Shown here: piece after piece, positions 19,107 to 27,455 of the stretch
How the letters are laid out: each line of letters begins with the position of its first letter
Position numbering within the stretch: position 1 is the stretch's first letter
Assembly (NCBI RefSeq): GCF_003121585.1
Contig: NZ_QEOO01000034.1
Coordinates: forward strand, 17,038 to 81,037
Origin: Nocardioides speluncae
Lineage (GTDB): Bacteria; Actinomycetota; Actinomycetes; Propionibacteriales; Nocardioidaceae
DNA length: 64,000 bases
Direction of reading: 5' to 3'
The notes under the pieces: generated by a model
Told to the model about the DNA's origin: nothing
The model's database searches: none
What the model saw: the letters and a program-made list of their open reading frames with translations, nothing else
Made by a program: the position numbers and the translations under genes

Positions 19107-20362
19107 CAGTGCTCCTCGGTGTGGTGTGACCAGGTGACGGGAAGGGTCAGCGGGCCGGCGGTCTGGGCGTTGGCGCGGATCCAGCGGATGTCCTCGAGGT
19201 CACCCGCCAGCCGCAGGTCCGGGAACCGTCGGACCAGCGACGTGAAGCCGAGCGTCAGCTCCAACCGGGCTACGTGCTGGCCCGCGCAGAGGTGGATGCC
19301 ACCACCGAAGGCCATGTGGCCCTTGTCGTTCCGATCGGGGCGGAACTCATCGGGTGCCTCGAACCGGCTCGGGTCGCGGTTGGCTCCGAGTAGGGAGACG
19401 ATGACGGTCTCTCCCGCCAGGATCATCGCGCCGCCGATCTCGGCGTCCTCGAGCGCGGTCCGCTCGGTCGGGTTCGGCTCGATGATCGTGTTGTAGCGCA
19501 GCATCTCCTCGACCACCCGGTCGATCGAGCCCGGGTCGGCCTTGAGCGCATCCCATCGGCTGATGTCGTGCAGGAGGGTGAAGAGGCCGTACCCGAACTG
19601 GCTCGTCGTCGTCTCGTGGCCGGCCTGGAGGACCCCGATGGTGTCCTTCACGACCTCTGCGTGCGTCGTCGACTCGTCGCGGATCATGTCGCTCACCAGA
19701 TCGTCGCCGAGGTTGCGGCCCTTGTACTCGACCAGGCCCTCGACGTACTCGTCCCACGTGCGGAGGTCACCGGCGAGGTCAGCCGCAGGTGAGTCGGGGT
19801 TCCGTATGCGGTCCGTGAGGTCGACGAAGAACTCCCGGTCCTGCCGGGGCACGCCGAGGAGATCGCTCAGCACCAGCCCCGGGACGGGGGTGCCGAAGTG
19901 CTCCATGAAGTCGGCTGGCGGACCGGCCTGCTCCAGCGCGTCCAGGCAGTCGTCGATGATCGCCTGGACCCGGTCGCGCGTGTCCTGCACGCGTTTGAAC
20001 GAGAGCCTGCTCATGATCGCTCGACGGCGCCGGGTATGGAACGGCGGGTCGGCCTCGTTCAGGTGAGGAGGCTTGCCCTCCTCGGCGACTCCTTCGGCGA
20101 GCCAACGCTCCAGCTCGCCGACCGGCTGCCGTCCCCAGATCCTGGCTGCAGTGAACCGGCGGTCGGCGAGGACTGCCTTGCCGAGCTCGTAGTTTGTCGT
20201 CAGCCATCCGCTCTCGCCGTTGAGGAGTCGCACCCGGCAGATCGGTTGCTCCTCGAGCAGGCGGACCGTCTCCGTCGGCGGATCGACCAGACGCGTGCGT
20301 CCGACCGGCATCGACACCGGGCACTCGGTCGCCCTTCCACCATGGGTGCTCATCGCCGTCAC
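19106..20362 (-). CDS. Cytochrome P450
   Basis: Soluble class I P450 (418 aa). Seen: the I-helix oxygen-activation motif AGHETTT near residue 250, the K-helix ExxR in EEMLRYNT, and the haem loop FGGGIHLCAGQHVAR with the thiolate Cys near residue 360. Two arginine-rich segments (FHTRRRRAI) match the C-helix. The start is GTG 20362, overlapping the preceding SnoaL-like stop (GTGA); a second in-frame ATG lies three codons later. It likely hydroxylates the imported substrate early in the pathway. Confidence 0.94.
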   Translation of the reverse strand: MTAMSTHGGRATECPVSMPVGRTRLVDPPTETVRLLEEQPICRVRLLNGESGWLTTNYELGKAVLADRRFTAARIWGRQPVGELERWLAEGVAEEGKPPHLNEADPPFHTRRRRAIMSRLSFKRVQDTRDRVQAIIDDCLDALEQAGPPADFMEHFGTPVPGLVLSDLLGVPRQDREFFVDLTDRIRNPDSPAADLAGDLRTWDEYVEGLVEYKGRNLGDDLVSDMIRDESTTHAEVVKDTIGVLQAGHETTTSQFGYGLFTLLHDISRWDALKADPGSIDRVVEEMLRYNTIIEPNPTERTALEDAEIGGAMILAGETVIVSLLGANRDPSRFEAPDEFRPDRNDKGHMAFGGGIHLCAGQHVARLELTLGFTSLVRRFPDLRLAGDLEDIRWIRANAQTAGPLTLPVTWSHHTEEH

Positions 20363-20751
20363 GCCCCGAGTCCGGCGGGCAGCTGCCGGGAGTCGGAGTA
20401 GAGGTGCTCGGCCACGATCTGCCCGTTGCGGAACTGCTCGAACACCCCGTAGCGGAGGGTCACCTGATCGGTCGTTCCGACAGGGGTCCCCTTGATCACG
20501 AGCTCACCCGAGAGGCGCTCCTCGCCCGCGATCACGCCGGTGACTTCGAAGGTCATGTCGGGCAGCAGGTCCCAGTAGCCGCGCAGGACCTCGGCGATGG
20601 CAGTGCGCCCGACCAGGGGAGCCTCTGGCGCGGTGAAGTCGACCACCACACCGTCTTCGGCGAAGTGCTGCACCGCCTCCTCGACGTCGCCGCGCTGGAT
20701 CGCGGCGACGAGCCGGTGGAAACTCGCCCGGATGTCATGAGTGTCGGTCAT
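20359..20751 (-). CDS. SnoaL/NTF2-like protein
   Basis: 130-aa protein with the NTF2-like cyclase/isomerase fold: FHRLVAAIQRGDVEEAVQHFAED at the start, LVGRTAIAEVLRGYW in the middle and FRNGQIVAEHLYSDSRQ at the end. It is the second such protein in the operon and differs clearly from the one at 8658. I place the start at ATG 20751, behind a GAGGTG ribosome site that lies in the end of the upstream flavoprotein gene (2-bp gap). A hydratase, isomerase or binding role on a ring intermediate is possible. Confidence 0.82.
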   Translation of the reverse strand: MTDTHDIRASFHRLVAAIQRGDVEEAVQHFAEDGVVVDFTAPEAPLVGRTAIAEVLRGYWDLLPDMTFEVTGVIAGEERLSGELVIKGTPVGTTDQVTLRYGVFEQFRNGQIVAEHLYSDSRQLPAGLGA

Positions 20752-20753
20752 GG

Positions 20754-22127
20754 TCACTGGCACCTCGTGATCGGTGGGATGTTGCAGTTGCGGCGGAAGA
20801 CGTTGTGCGGGTCGTAGGTCGCCTTCAGCGCTGCCAGTCGGTCGTAGTCCGCGCCCCAGGCGTCCCGCATGTCGACGCGGGTCGTGTAGTTGGGCATGGC
20901 GCCGGGATGCACCAGGCCGGCGTCGCGGTAGCGCGCGACGAAGCCCTCGCCCCATGCCTCGCACACAGCGTCATCGGCCTGGTCGTCGTACATCGCGATC
21001 GCGATCAGCTCGCACCCTGCTCGCCGACCCATCGCCGCCGGCGGCGAGGAGACCTGGCGCAGCATGGCTCCTCGATAGCTGTAGAAGCCGACGAACAGCT
21101 CCGCGCCCGCAGCTGCGTCAGCGAGTCGCCGGGGTTCGTCCGCGAGAAGCTCGAGAGTGGGGTCGTCGAGGGCCTTGAGGTCTGCGGCGGCCCAGTACTG
21201 CCGGCAGCTCGGGTAGGCGTCGTCGAGGGCATGATGAAGCTCCACCCACCCCGCGTCGGAGACAGATCGCTCGACCGGGGCGCCGAAGGCATCGACCGCA
21301 GCCAGGTCGCGTGCGACCTGGGCCTCGTCTCCGAGGTGGGCCAGGGTCACGTCGAAGGTCGGCTCCCGGCCGGGACCCACCGAGTAGCCGGCGACCACGA
21401 AGACGTCAGGCGAGACCGAGCGCTCGAAGTCGCGGTACCGGTAGAGCAGGTGAGCAGCATCGACGGCCGGCCAGGACCAGGTCGCCAGCGTGCTCGTCGC
21501 CGGCACGGCGTGGAGGCTCGTTTCGACCGAGACGACGACGCCGAAGTTGTCGCCGGCACCGCGGATCGCCCAGAAGAGGTCCGGGTGGGAGGTCGGTGAC
21601 ACCGTCACCACCTGGCCGTCGGCAAGGACGACCTGGGCAGACAGAACCCAGTCGCAGCTGTATCCGTGCCGGGGCGACAGATGGCCAGTGCCGCTGTAGA
21701 TCGCGACGCCGACGAACCCGATGTGCGACAGGAGACCAGTGATCGGGGCAAGGCCGTAGGGGACCGTCTCTCGCAGCACGTCGCTCTGGGTGGCGCCGGG
21801 ACCGACGCGCGCGGTCCTGCGGTCGACGTCGACGAAGACCTCGTTCATGAGCGAGAGGTCGAGGAGCAGACCGCCCTCGATCGCTGAGTGGCCACCGGGA
21901 CCCCGGCCGCCGCCGCGCACGGCGATGTCCCAACCCTGGTCGCGGGCGACCTGGAGTGCCGCCCTGACGTCCTGGACTCCGACGCACCGAGCGATGACGG
22001 CCGGTCGCCGGTCGAAGACGTGGTTGAAGTGAGCCCGCCGCTCGTCGTACGACGGATCGCCCGGCGAGATCCATTCACCACGGAAGTACGGCGGCGCCAT
22101 CACCACGTCGCGGACGTCAAGGCTCAT
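20754..22127 (-). CDS. FAD-binding PCMH/BBE oxidoreductase, first gene of the operon
   Basis: Berberine-bridge/6-hydroxynicotine-oxidase-like flavoprotein (457 aa): N-terminal RPAVIARCVGVQDVRAAL, the FAD loop RGGGRGPGGHSAIEGG, AIRGAGDNFGVVVSVE, and the BBE C-terminus YDPHNVFRRNCNIPP. In 6-HDNO the loop reads GGH and that His binds FAD covalently; here Arg stands at the aligned place, so covalent attachment there looks lost (another His occurs four residues on). Its closest relative in the window is the product at 27456. It is the first gene of the 21-gene unit, with a putative control box 46-80 bp upstream of its ATG. Confidence 0.87.
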   Translation of the reverse strand: MSLDVRDVVMAPPYFRGEWISPGDPSYDERRAHFNHVFDRRPAVIARCVGVQDVRAALQVARDQGWDIAVRGGGRGPGGHSAIEGGLLLDLSLMNEVFVDVDRRTARVGPGATQSDVLRETVPYGLAPITGLLSHIGFVGVAIYSGTGHLSPRHGYSCDWVLSAQVVLADGQVVTVSPTSHPDLFWAIRGAGDNFGVVVSVETSLHAVPATSTLATWSWPAVDAAHLLYRYRDFERSVSPDVFVVAGYSVGPGREPTFDVTLAHLGDEAQVARDLAAVDAFGAPVERSVSDAGWVELHHALDDAYPSCRQYWAAADLKALDDPTLELLADEPRRLADAAAGAELFVGFYSYRGAMLRQVSSPPAAMGRRAGCELIAIAMYDDQADDAVCEAWGEGFVARYRDAGLVHPGAMPNYTTRVDMRDAWGADYDRLAALKATYDPHNVFRRNCNIPPITRCQ

Positions 22128-22172
22128 GCGTCACAGCCTGCTGCGGCAGCCGCCGCGGAGAATCCCGGAGAG

Positions 22173-22207
22173 CACCTACGTAACTACGGATATCCGTGGT
22201 CTGAGGG
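22173..22207. promoter_or_regulatory. Putative operator upstream of the catabolic operon
   Basis: Box beginning CACCTACGTAAC, then a perfect 12-bp palindrome ACGGATATCCGT (22186-22197) and GGTCTGAGGG. It lies 46-80 bp in front of the operon's first start codon. Related boxes, all opening with ACCTAyrT, occur at 27311, 27364 and 30262; the 30262 copy matches in about 24 of 33 positions. The neighbouring LuxR-type regulator is the natural candidate to bind it. This is a pattern observation; no binding evidence exists. Confidence 0.5.
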
Positions 22208-22231
22208 CCCGCGGAACCCCTCGCCCGCGCC

Positions 22232-24526
22232 CTACTGCTGCTGGGCGACCCAATGCGCGACCTGGGTGCGCGCCGTGAAGTCGAGCTTGGTCAGGATGTG
22301 CTCGACGTGCGCCTCGACCGTGCGCACCGAGATCACCAACTTGCTGGCGATCTCCTTGTTCGACAATCCCTCCCCAACGAGCGCGGCCACCTCGCGCTCC
22401 CGCCGCGTGAGTACGGTGCTGGCGCGCGCAGGTGGTGTCCGCGACGGCGCAGGGTGCTCGCGGAGGGCGAGCGCGACCGCCTCGTCGACGGCCAGCCGGG
22501 TCCCGAGGTCGCGGGCGGCTTGGTAATCGCCCTCCCCGAGCGAGCTCCGCGCGCTCGCCTCGAACCTCTCACCCATCTCGATCAGGTGCGACGAGCCCAT
22601 GAGTCTGCTGCCGACGGTCTGCCAGATCCCGTTCGCGCCGCCGATCAGCGTCGCGCCGCGGCGGGCATCCCCGCGTTGCACCGTGATCCAGGCGAGCAGC
22701 TCGACCGTGAGCGCGAGTCCCAGAGTGTCCTGGAAGTGGCGCTTGATCCGGATCGCCTCGGAGGCGTCCGCCTCGGCCTGGTCGAGCTGGTCCCGGAGGA
22801 GCCCGATCAGGCCCCGCCCCCACAACGCGTACGACAGCTGCCATCGTGAGCCCGTGACCCTGCAGCGCTCGAAGAGCTCGTCGACGAGGGTCCCGGCGGC
22901 GTCGAGCTGGCCCGACAGGATGTGGGCGGACGCGAGCTCGATCCGCGCAAGGTCTGCGTACTGACCGGGGAGGTCGACGGTGGAGAACCGCTCCAAGGCA
23001 TCGGTGAGGAACTCGACGGCGTCGGACAGCTCCCCGTCGATGTTGCGCTCGGTGCCGAGCACCAGCTGAGCGAACGCCCCGACCGAGGCGTCGTCGGGCG
23101 TGGCCTCGAGTGCCTGACGGATCAGCTCGGGGACCTCGCCAGTGTCGCCCTGGCACACCGCCAGGTACGCCATCGTCACCAGTGCCCAGGACCGTTCGAG
23201 ACCGGGTGTGTCGTCCAATGCGAGCGCGCGGTGGAGCCAGAGCCGGCCCTCCGCGAAGTGGCCCAGGGCCAGCCAGAACCACGGTGCCGCCGCCATGTGC
23301 TGACCCATGCGCGCCTCACCGGGCTCGGCGAGGCTCCACTCGAGAGCGCCGCGCAGGTTGGGTCGCTCGACCATCAACCTGGTCGCCCAGTCCTCCTGCC
23401 GCTCGCCCGTCCAGGCGTCGCCGGCGCTCAGGAGAAGGTTCAGGCACCAGTCACGGTGGCGTCTGCGCGTCGCGTGCTCGGCGCCGGAGTGCTGGAGCTG
23501 TGTCAGTCCGTAGGCCCGAATCGTCTCGAGCATCTCGAACCGCACACCTGAGCCGACCTGCTCGCGGACGAAGATGGACTTGTCGACGAGGCCGGACACC
23601 GTGCCGAGGATCGTCGCCGCGGGGACCACGTCGTCCGCGCACACGGTCTCGAGTGCCTCGACGGTGAACCCGCCGGTGAAGACGGCGGCCCGGGCCCAGA
23701 GGGCCTGTTCCTGAGCGGTGCATAGGTCGTGGCTCCAGTCGATCACCGCCTGCAGCGTGCGGTGCCGCTCCGGGAGGTCGCGGCTGCCCTCTCGCAGGAG
23801 AGCGAATCGGTCGTCGAGCCGCTCGATGATGCCGTCAATGCTCAAGACCTTGAGGTTGACGGCAGCCAGCTCGATCGCGAGCGGGATGCCTTCGAGGCGC
23901 TGGCACAGCCGAACCACCGCAGCCTCGTTGCCCGGCACCAACGTGAAGTCGGGGACGACGGCGCTCGAGCGGTCAGCGAAGAGCGACACCGCCGGGTACT
24001 GCGTCGCGGTGCCAGGCTCGACATGATCCTCGGCTCCCGGCACACGGAGCGGCGGGACCACGAACACGTGCTCGGCCGAGAGGCGGAGCGGCTGGGTGCT
24101 GGTCGCCAGGACCCGCAGTCCTGGTGCCGCCCGTAGGAGCGTGTCGACGAGGTGCGCCGCGGCCGCGACCACGTGCTCGCAGTTGTCCATGACGAGCAGT
24201 AGCCGTTGCGCGTGCAGATGGTCGCAAAGGACGTCGACCGCGGGTCGCGACGACTGGTCCCGGATGTCCAGCGTCTCCATCACGTAGTGCGGGAGGAGTT
24301 CCGGGTCCTTGAGGAGGGCTAGCTCGACGACCCCGATGCCGTCCGGGAACGCTCGACGGGCCTCGGTGGCGAGCCGGAGCGCGAGCCGGGTCTTGCCGAC
24401 CCCGCCCATCCCGGTGAGCGTCACCAACCGGCCGGTGGACAGGAGCCGGCGTACGTCGGCAAGCTCCTGCCTGCGGCCGACGAAGCTGGTGAGCTCCCCG
24501 GCCATGAGGTCCGGCTGCGGTGCCAT
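22232..24526 (-). CDS. LuxR-family STAND ATPase transcriptional regulator
   Basis: Large regulator of 764 aa. N-terminal NTPase: SFVGRRQELADV, Walker A GMGGVGKT near residue 40, Walker B-like LLLVMDNCEH. The middle has helical repeats (TPR-like, residues about 390-690), and the C-terminal 65 residues form a LuxR/GerE helix-turn-helix (LTRREREVAALVGEGLSNKE ... VRTVEAHVEHILTKL). Such proteins bind an inducer or partner through the repeats and ATP through the STAND module. It lies between the importer genes (85 bp upstream) and the catabolic operon (104 bp downstream), so it is the likely pathway activator. Confidence 0.9.
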   Translation of the reverse strand: MAPQPDLMAGELTSFVGRRQELADVRRLLSTGRLVTLTGMGGVGKTRLALRLATEARRAFPDGIGVVELALLKDPELLPHYVMETLDIRDQSSRPAVDVLCDHLHAQRLLLVMDNCEHVVAAAAHLVDTLLRAAPGLRVLATSTQPLRLSAEHVFVVPPLRVPGAEDHVEPGTATQYPAVSLFADRSSAVVPDFTLVPGNEAAVVRLCQRLEGIPLAIELAAVNLKVLSIDGIIERLDDRFALLREGSRDLPERHRTLQAVIDWSHDLCTAQEQALWARAAVFTGGFTVEALETVCADDVVPAATILGTVSGLVDKSIFVREQVGSGVRFEMLETIRAYGLTQLQHSGAEHATRRRHRDWCLNLLLSAGDAWTGERQEDWATRLMVERPNLRGALEWSLAEPGEARMGQHMAAAPWFWLALGHFAEGRLWLHRALALDDTPGLERSWALVTMAYLAVCQGDTGEVPELIRQALEATPDDASVGAFAQLVLGTERNIDGELSDAVEFLTDALERFSTVDLPGQYADLARIELASAHILSGQLDAAGTLVDELFERCRVTGSRWQLSYALWGRGLIGLLRDQLDQAEADASEAIRIKRHFQDTLGLALTVELLAWITVQRGDARRGATLIGGANGIWQTVGSRLMGSSHLIEMGERFEASARSSLGEGDYQAARDLGTRLAVDEAVALALREHPAPSRTPPARASTVLTRREREVAALVGEGLSNKEIASKLVISVRTVEAHVEHILTKLDFTARTQVAHWVAQQQ

Positions 24527-24611
24527 TGGATCCCTACTGAGCGGACGGGTGGGGTGAAGCGATGCTATCGCCGGATCCCGCCGTTCGTGCCGTAGCGCCG
24601 ATCTCGCGCGA

Positions 24612-25664
24612 CTACTCGCCGCGCTTGCGCCGTCCCAGGTAGGTCGCCAGCGCGACTCCGACGATCAGCGCCCCGCCGTTGACGAACGAGCTCACGTACG
24701 GCTCGGCGCCCGCGAGGCTCAACCCGTTGTTGAGGACGGCGAGGAAGTACACGGCGACCAGCAGCCCGCCGACGTTGGGGCGCCCCGGCTTGATCGACGC
24801 AGCGCTGAGGAAGGCGGCGGCAAACGCCGGGAGCAGCAGCTGGTCGCCGAGCCGCGGGTTGGCGCCGCCAGACCGTGCGACCGCCAGGATGCCGGCGATC
24901 GCCGCCAACACCCCCGCGATGACGAACGTCGAGGCAATCAGCGACCTGGTGCGAAGTCCGACCAGCCGCGCCGCGGTCGAGTTGGCGCCGAGCGCGTACA
25001 GGTAGCGGCCGTACGGCGTGTGCTCGAGGAGGTAGTGCACTGCAAGCGCGACGACCGCGAGGAGCACTCCGATCTTGGGGACGCCCAGCCAGGTCTCCGA
25101 TCCCAAGTTGATCAGGGACGTCGGAATCTCACTGACGATCGCGATCCCGCCGGTCTTGAGGTTGATCACCCCGGCGAGGATCGTCATCGTGCCGAGCGTC
25201 GCGATCACGGCATTGACGTTGAACCTCGTGACGATCAGCGCGTTGAGGCACCCGACGATCGCGCCGACGAGGATCCCGATCAGCAGGCCCTTCGTCAGGC
25301 TGCCCCCGGACATGGTCGCCGCGGCGTAGACCGCGCCGAGACCGGCCGTGGCGCCGACCGACAGGTCCCACTGGTTGGCGCACAGCGGCACGAGCAAGGC
25401 GAGGGCCACTACCGCCACGACCGCCTGCCCCCCGATCAGGACCTGCAGGTTCGCGGCTGTCAGAAACGTCGTCGAGGTCGCCGGACTAAGCGCAAAGTAG
25501 ACGCCAGCAAGGATCAGGCACACCGGCAGCGCGAAAGCCTCGAGGTAGTCGACCAGTCGTCGGTGCCCACGCACTGGGGACGGTGCGCGCCCATCTTCTT
25601 CTCCACCCACGACGCCGCCCTCGACGGTCGTCGGCCCTGCGGGTGCGATTGCCTCGTTGGTCAT
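24612..25664 (-). CDS. RbsC-like ABC importer permease
   Basis: Inner-membrane permease (350 aa) of the branched-chain/ribose (BPD_transp_2) family. About 8-10 hydrophobic segments are seen, with a cytoplasmic N-terminus of about 35 residues. Signature segments: NQWDLSVGATAGLGA near residue 97 and GILVGAIVGCLNALIVTRFNVNAVIATLGT near residues 130-160, the usual RbsC conserved stretch, and GRYLYALGANSTAARLVGLR. The ATG overlaps the ATPase stop (ATGA). It should work with the ATPase at 25661 and the lipoprotein at 4417. Confidence 0.92.
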   Translation of the reverse strand: MTNEAIAPAGPTTVEGGVVGGEEDGRAPSPVRGHRRLVDYLEAFALPVCLILAGVYFALSPATSTTFLTAANLQVLIGGQAVVAVVALALLVPLCANQWDLSVGATAGLGAVYAAATMSGGSLTKGLLIGILVGAIVGCLNALIVTRFNVNAVIATLGTMTILAGVINLKTGGIAIVSEIPTSLINLGSETWLGVPKIGVLLAVVALAVHYLLEHTPYGRYLYALGANSTAARLVGLRTRSLIASTFVIAGVLAAIAGILAVARSGGANPRLGDQLLLPAFAAAFLSAASIKPGRPNVGGLLVAVYFLAVLNNGLSLAGAEPYVSSFVNGGALIVGVALATYLGRRKRGE

Positions 25665-27247
25665 GCCACGTTCGTCCCTTCTGTTGCCAGCACGGCCTGT
25701 TCCAGCGCCGTGTCCGTCAGCTCTTTACAGTCGAGCTCGCCGACCGTCTCTCCGCGTCGGACGAGGATCACCCGGTCACACATCGAGACCAGCTCCTCTA
25801 AGTCCGACAGCACCACCAGCGCGGCTGAACCCCGGTCGACGGCCCGCCGGACCAGCTGCCAGATCTCCGCCCGTGCCCCCACGTCGATGCCCTGCGTTGG
25901 CTCATCCAGAAGGAGCAGTCGTGGCTCGAGCCTCAGCCAGCGAGCGAGGAGCGCCTTCTGCTGGTTGCCGCCGGACAGAAGGCCGAGCGGCATCTCCGTG
26001 GAGGCGGCGCGCACCTGGTAGGTCCCACAAAGGTCATGGGCGTCCCGGGCTTCGCATCGGTGCCGAAGACGGCCCCATCGGAAGTACCCTCGCGTCGAGA
26101 GGATGCCCATGTTCTCCCGCACGGACAGGTCCATGAACGCCGCGGAGTCGCGCCGGTCCTCCGGCGAGTAGGCGACCCCGGCACGAACGCCGTCCCGCGG
26201 CGAGCCGAAGGAGACCGGCACGTCGTCGAGGAAGACCTCACCGGCATCACGGGCGGCGTCACCGCTGACGAGTCGTAGCAGGCTCGAGCGACCCGAGCCC
26301 AGCAGGCCGGCGACGCCGACGATCTCACCAGCCCGTACGTCGAAGTCGGCCCCGCGGACCGCTCCGCCGACGAGCCCGGCGCACCGGAGTCGCGCGACGC
26401 CGCCCGGCCTCGGTGCGTGGCTCACCGTCGCCGTCGTCACGCGGCTCTCCCCGGCGATCAGCTCGACCAGCGCGTCGTGCGTGATCTCGGATCCGTCGAG
26501 TGTCGCGGCGACCCGCCCGTCGCGGAGGATCGTCGCGCGGTCGGCGATCTCGACCACCTCCTCGAGCCGGTGGGTCACGTAGACGATGGTCTGGCCCTGA
26601 CCGGCGAGTCGTTTGAGCTCGTCGAGGAGCACCGTCACCTCGCGGGGCGGCAGCGCAGCGGTCGGCTCGTCGAGCACGAGGACCCCGGCGGCACCACCGT
26701 CGTCAGTGGGCGCCAGATCCTGAAGTGCGCGGGCGATCGCCACCATCGCATGCGTCGCGACTCCATAGCGCGCCAGTGGCGACGTCGGATCGAGGTCAAG
26801 ACCGAAGCGTCGAAGCGTGTCACGCGCATGCCGTCTCTGAGCGCGCCAGCGGACGCGGCCGCCGACCCCGGTCTCGAACCCGTGCCCGACGGCGAGGTTC
26901 TCCGCGACGGTGAGCTCGGGAAATGTCGAGCACTGCTGGTGGACGAACCGAAGGCCGGCCTCCCGCGCCCTCGCGGCCGTCCAGGACGAGGCGTCGGATG
27001 CGCCCGCGCCGTACTCGTCGTCGAAGGCGATGACCCCCTGCTCGGCCTTGTACATGCCGCTGAGCACCTTGATCGTCGTCGACTTCCCTGATCCATTGCC
27101 TCCGAGCAGGGCGTGAATCGTTCCGGCCTCGAGGTCGAAGCTGACCCCGTCAACCGCACGGGTGCCGCCGAACGTCTTCACCAGGTCTGTCACCCGGAGG
27201 GCGATCCGGCGCTCACGTCCCTCGACCGTCGTGACGTCGACATGCAT
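25661..27247 (-). CDS. RbsA/MglA-like two-domain ABC ATPase
   Basis: Importer ATPase (528 aa) with two tandem nucleotide-binding domains. Domain 1 has Walker A GGNGSGKST near residue 45, VLVLDEPTAALPPRE as Walker B and the H-loop VTHRLEE. Domain 2 has a weak P-loop (GLLGSGRSS), a clear signature LLSGGNQQKALLARWL and LLLDEPTQGIDVGARAEIW. The degenerate second P-loop is usual for this family. It is first in the transporter-regulator unit, and its promoter region is shared with the divergent flavoprotein gene. Confidence 0.92.
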   Translation of the reverse strand: MHVDVTTVEGRERRIALRVTDLVKTFGGTRAVDGVSFDLEAGTIHALLGGNGSGKSTTIKVLSGMYKAEQGVIAFDDEYGAGASDASSWTAARAREAGLRFVHQQCSTFPELTVAENLAVGHGFETGVGGRVRWRAQRRHARDTLRRFGLDLDPTSPLARYGVATHAMVAIARALQDLAPTDDGGAAGVLVLDEPTAALPPREVTVLLDELKRLAGQGQTIVYVTHRLEEVVEIADRATILRDGRVAATLDGSEITHDALVELIAGESRVTTATVSHAPRPGGVARLRCAGLVGGAVRGADFDVRAGEIVGVAGLLGSGRSSLLRLVSGDAARDAGEVFLDDVPVSFGSPRDGVRAGVAYSPEDRRDSAAFMDLSVRENMGILSTRGYFRWGRLRHRCEARDAHDLCGTYQVRAASTEMPLGLLSGGNQQKALLARWLRLEPRLLLLDEPTQGIDVGARAEIWQLVRRAVDRGSAALVVLSDLEELVSMCDRVILVRRGETVGELDCKELTDTALEQAVLATEGTNVA

Positions 27248-27309
27248 CAGAACTCCTCGTAGCTCGCGTCACGCCATCGTCGCGGCCGCCGGCCCGGAAA
27301 GAGTCCCGG

Positions 27310-27384
27310 GGACTACCTACATCGCCACGTACTTCGGTCTGGAGCCATTGAGGTCCCCGCCGCGGACTACCTATGTTCTTGGCC
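27310..27384. promoter_or_regulatory. Divergent control region with two repeated boxes
   Basis: The stretch between the importer ATPase (minus) and the flavoprotein gene (plus) holds a direct repeat of GGACTACCTA at 27310-27319 and 27364-27373, 54 bp apart. The first copy continues as CTACATCGCCACGTACTTCG and GGTCTGGAG, recalling the box at 22173. The copies lie 64-137 bp from the minus-strand start and 83-146 bp from the plus-strand start. They probably serve one regulator acting on both directions, plausibly the LuxR protein. The rest of 27248-27455 shows nothing else. Confidence 0.45.
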
Positions 27385-27455
27385 ACAACAGTGCTGCACC
27401 GACGGCCGCCGAGCCGCCGTGGACGGCGCGTCCTCCACCGATGAAGGGAAACATC

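Noticed and set aside
17137..19137. Plus-strand open frame of about 666 codons
   Set aside because: Antisense to the ferredoxin reductase and RutA-like genes, which show complete motifs.
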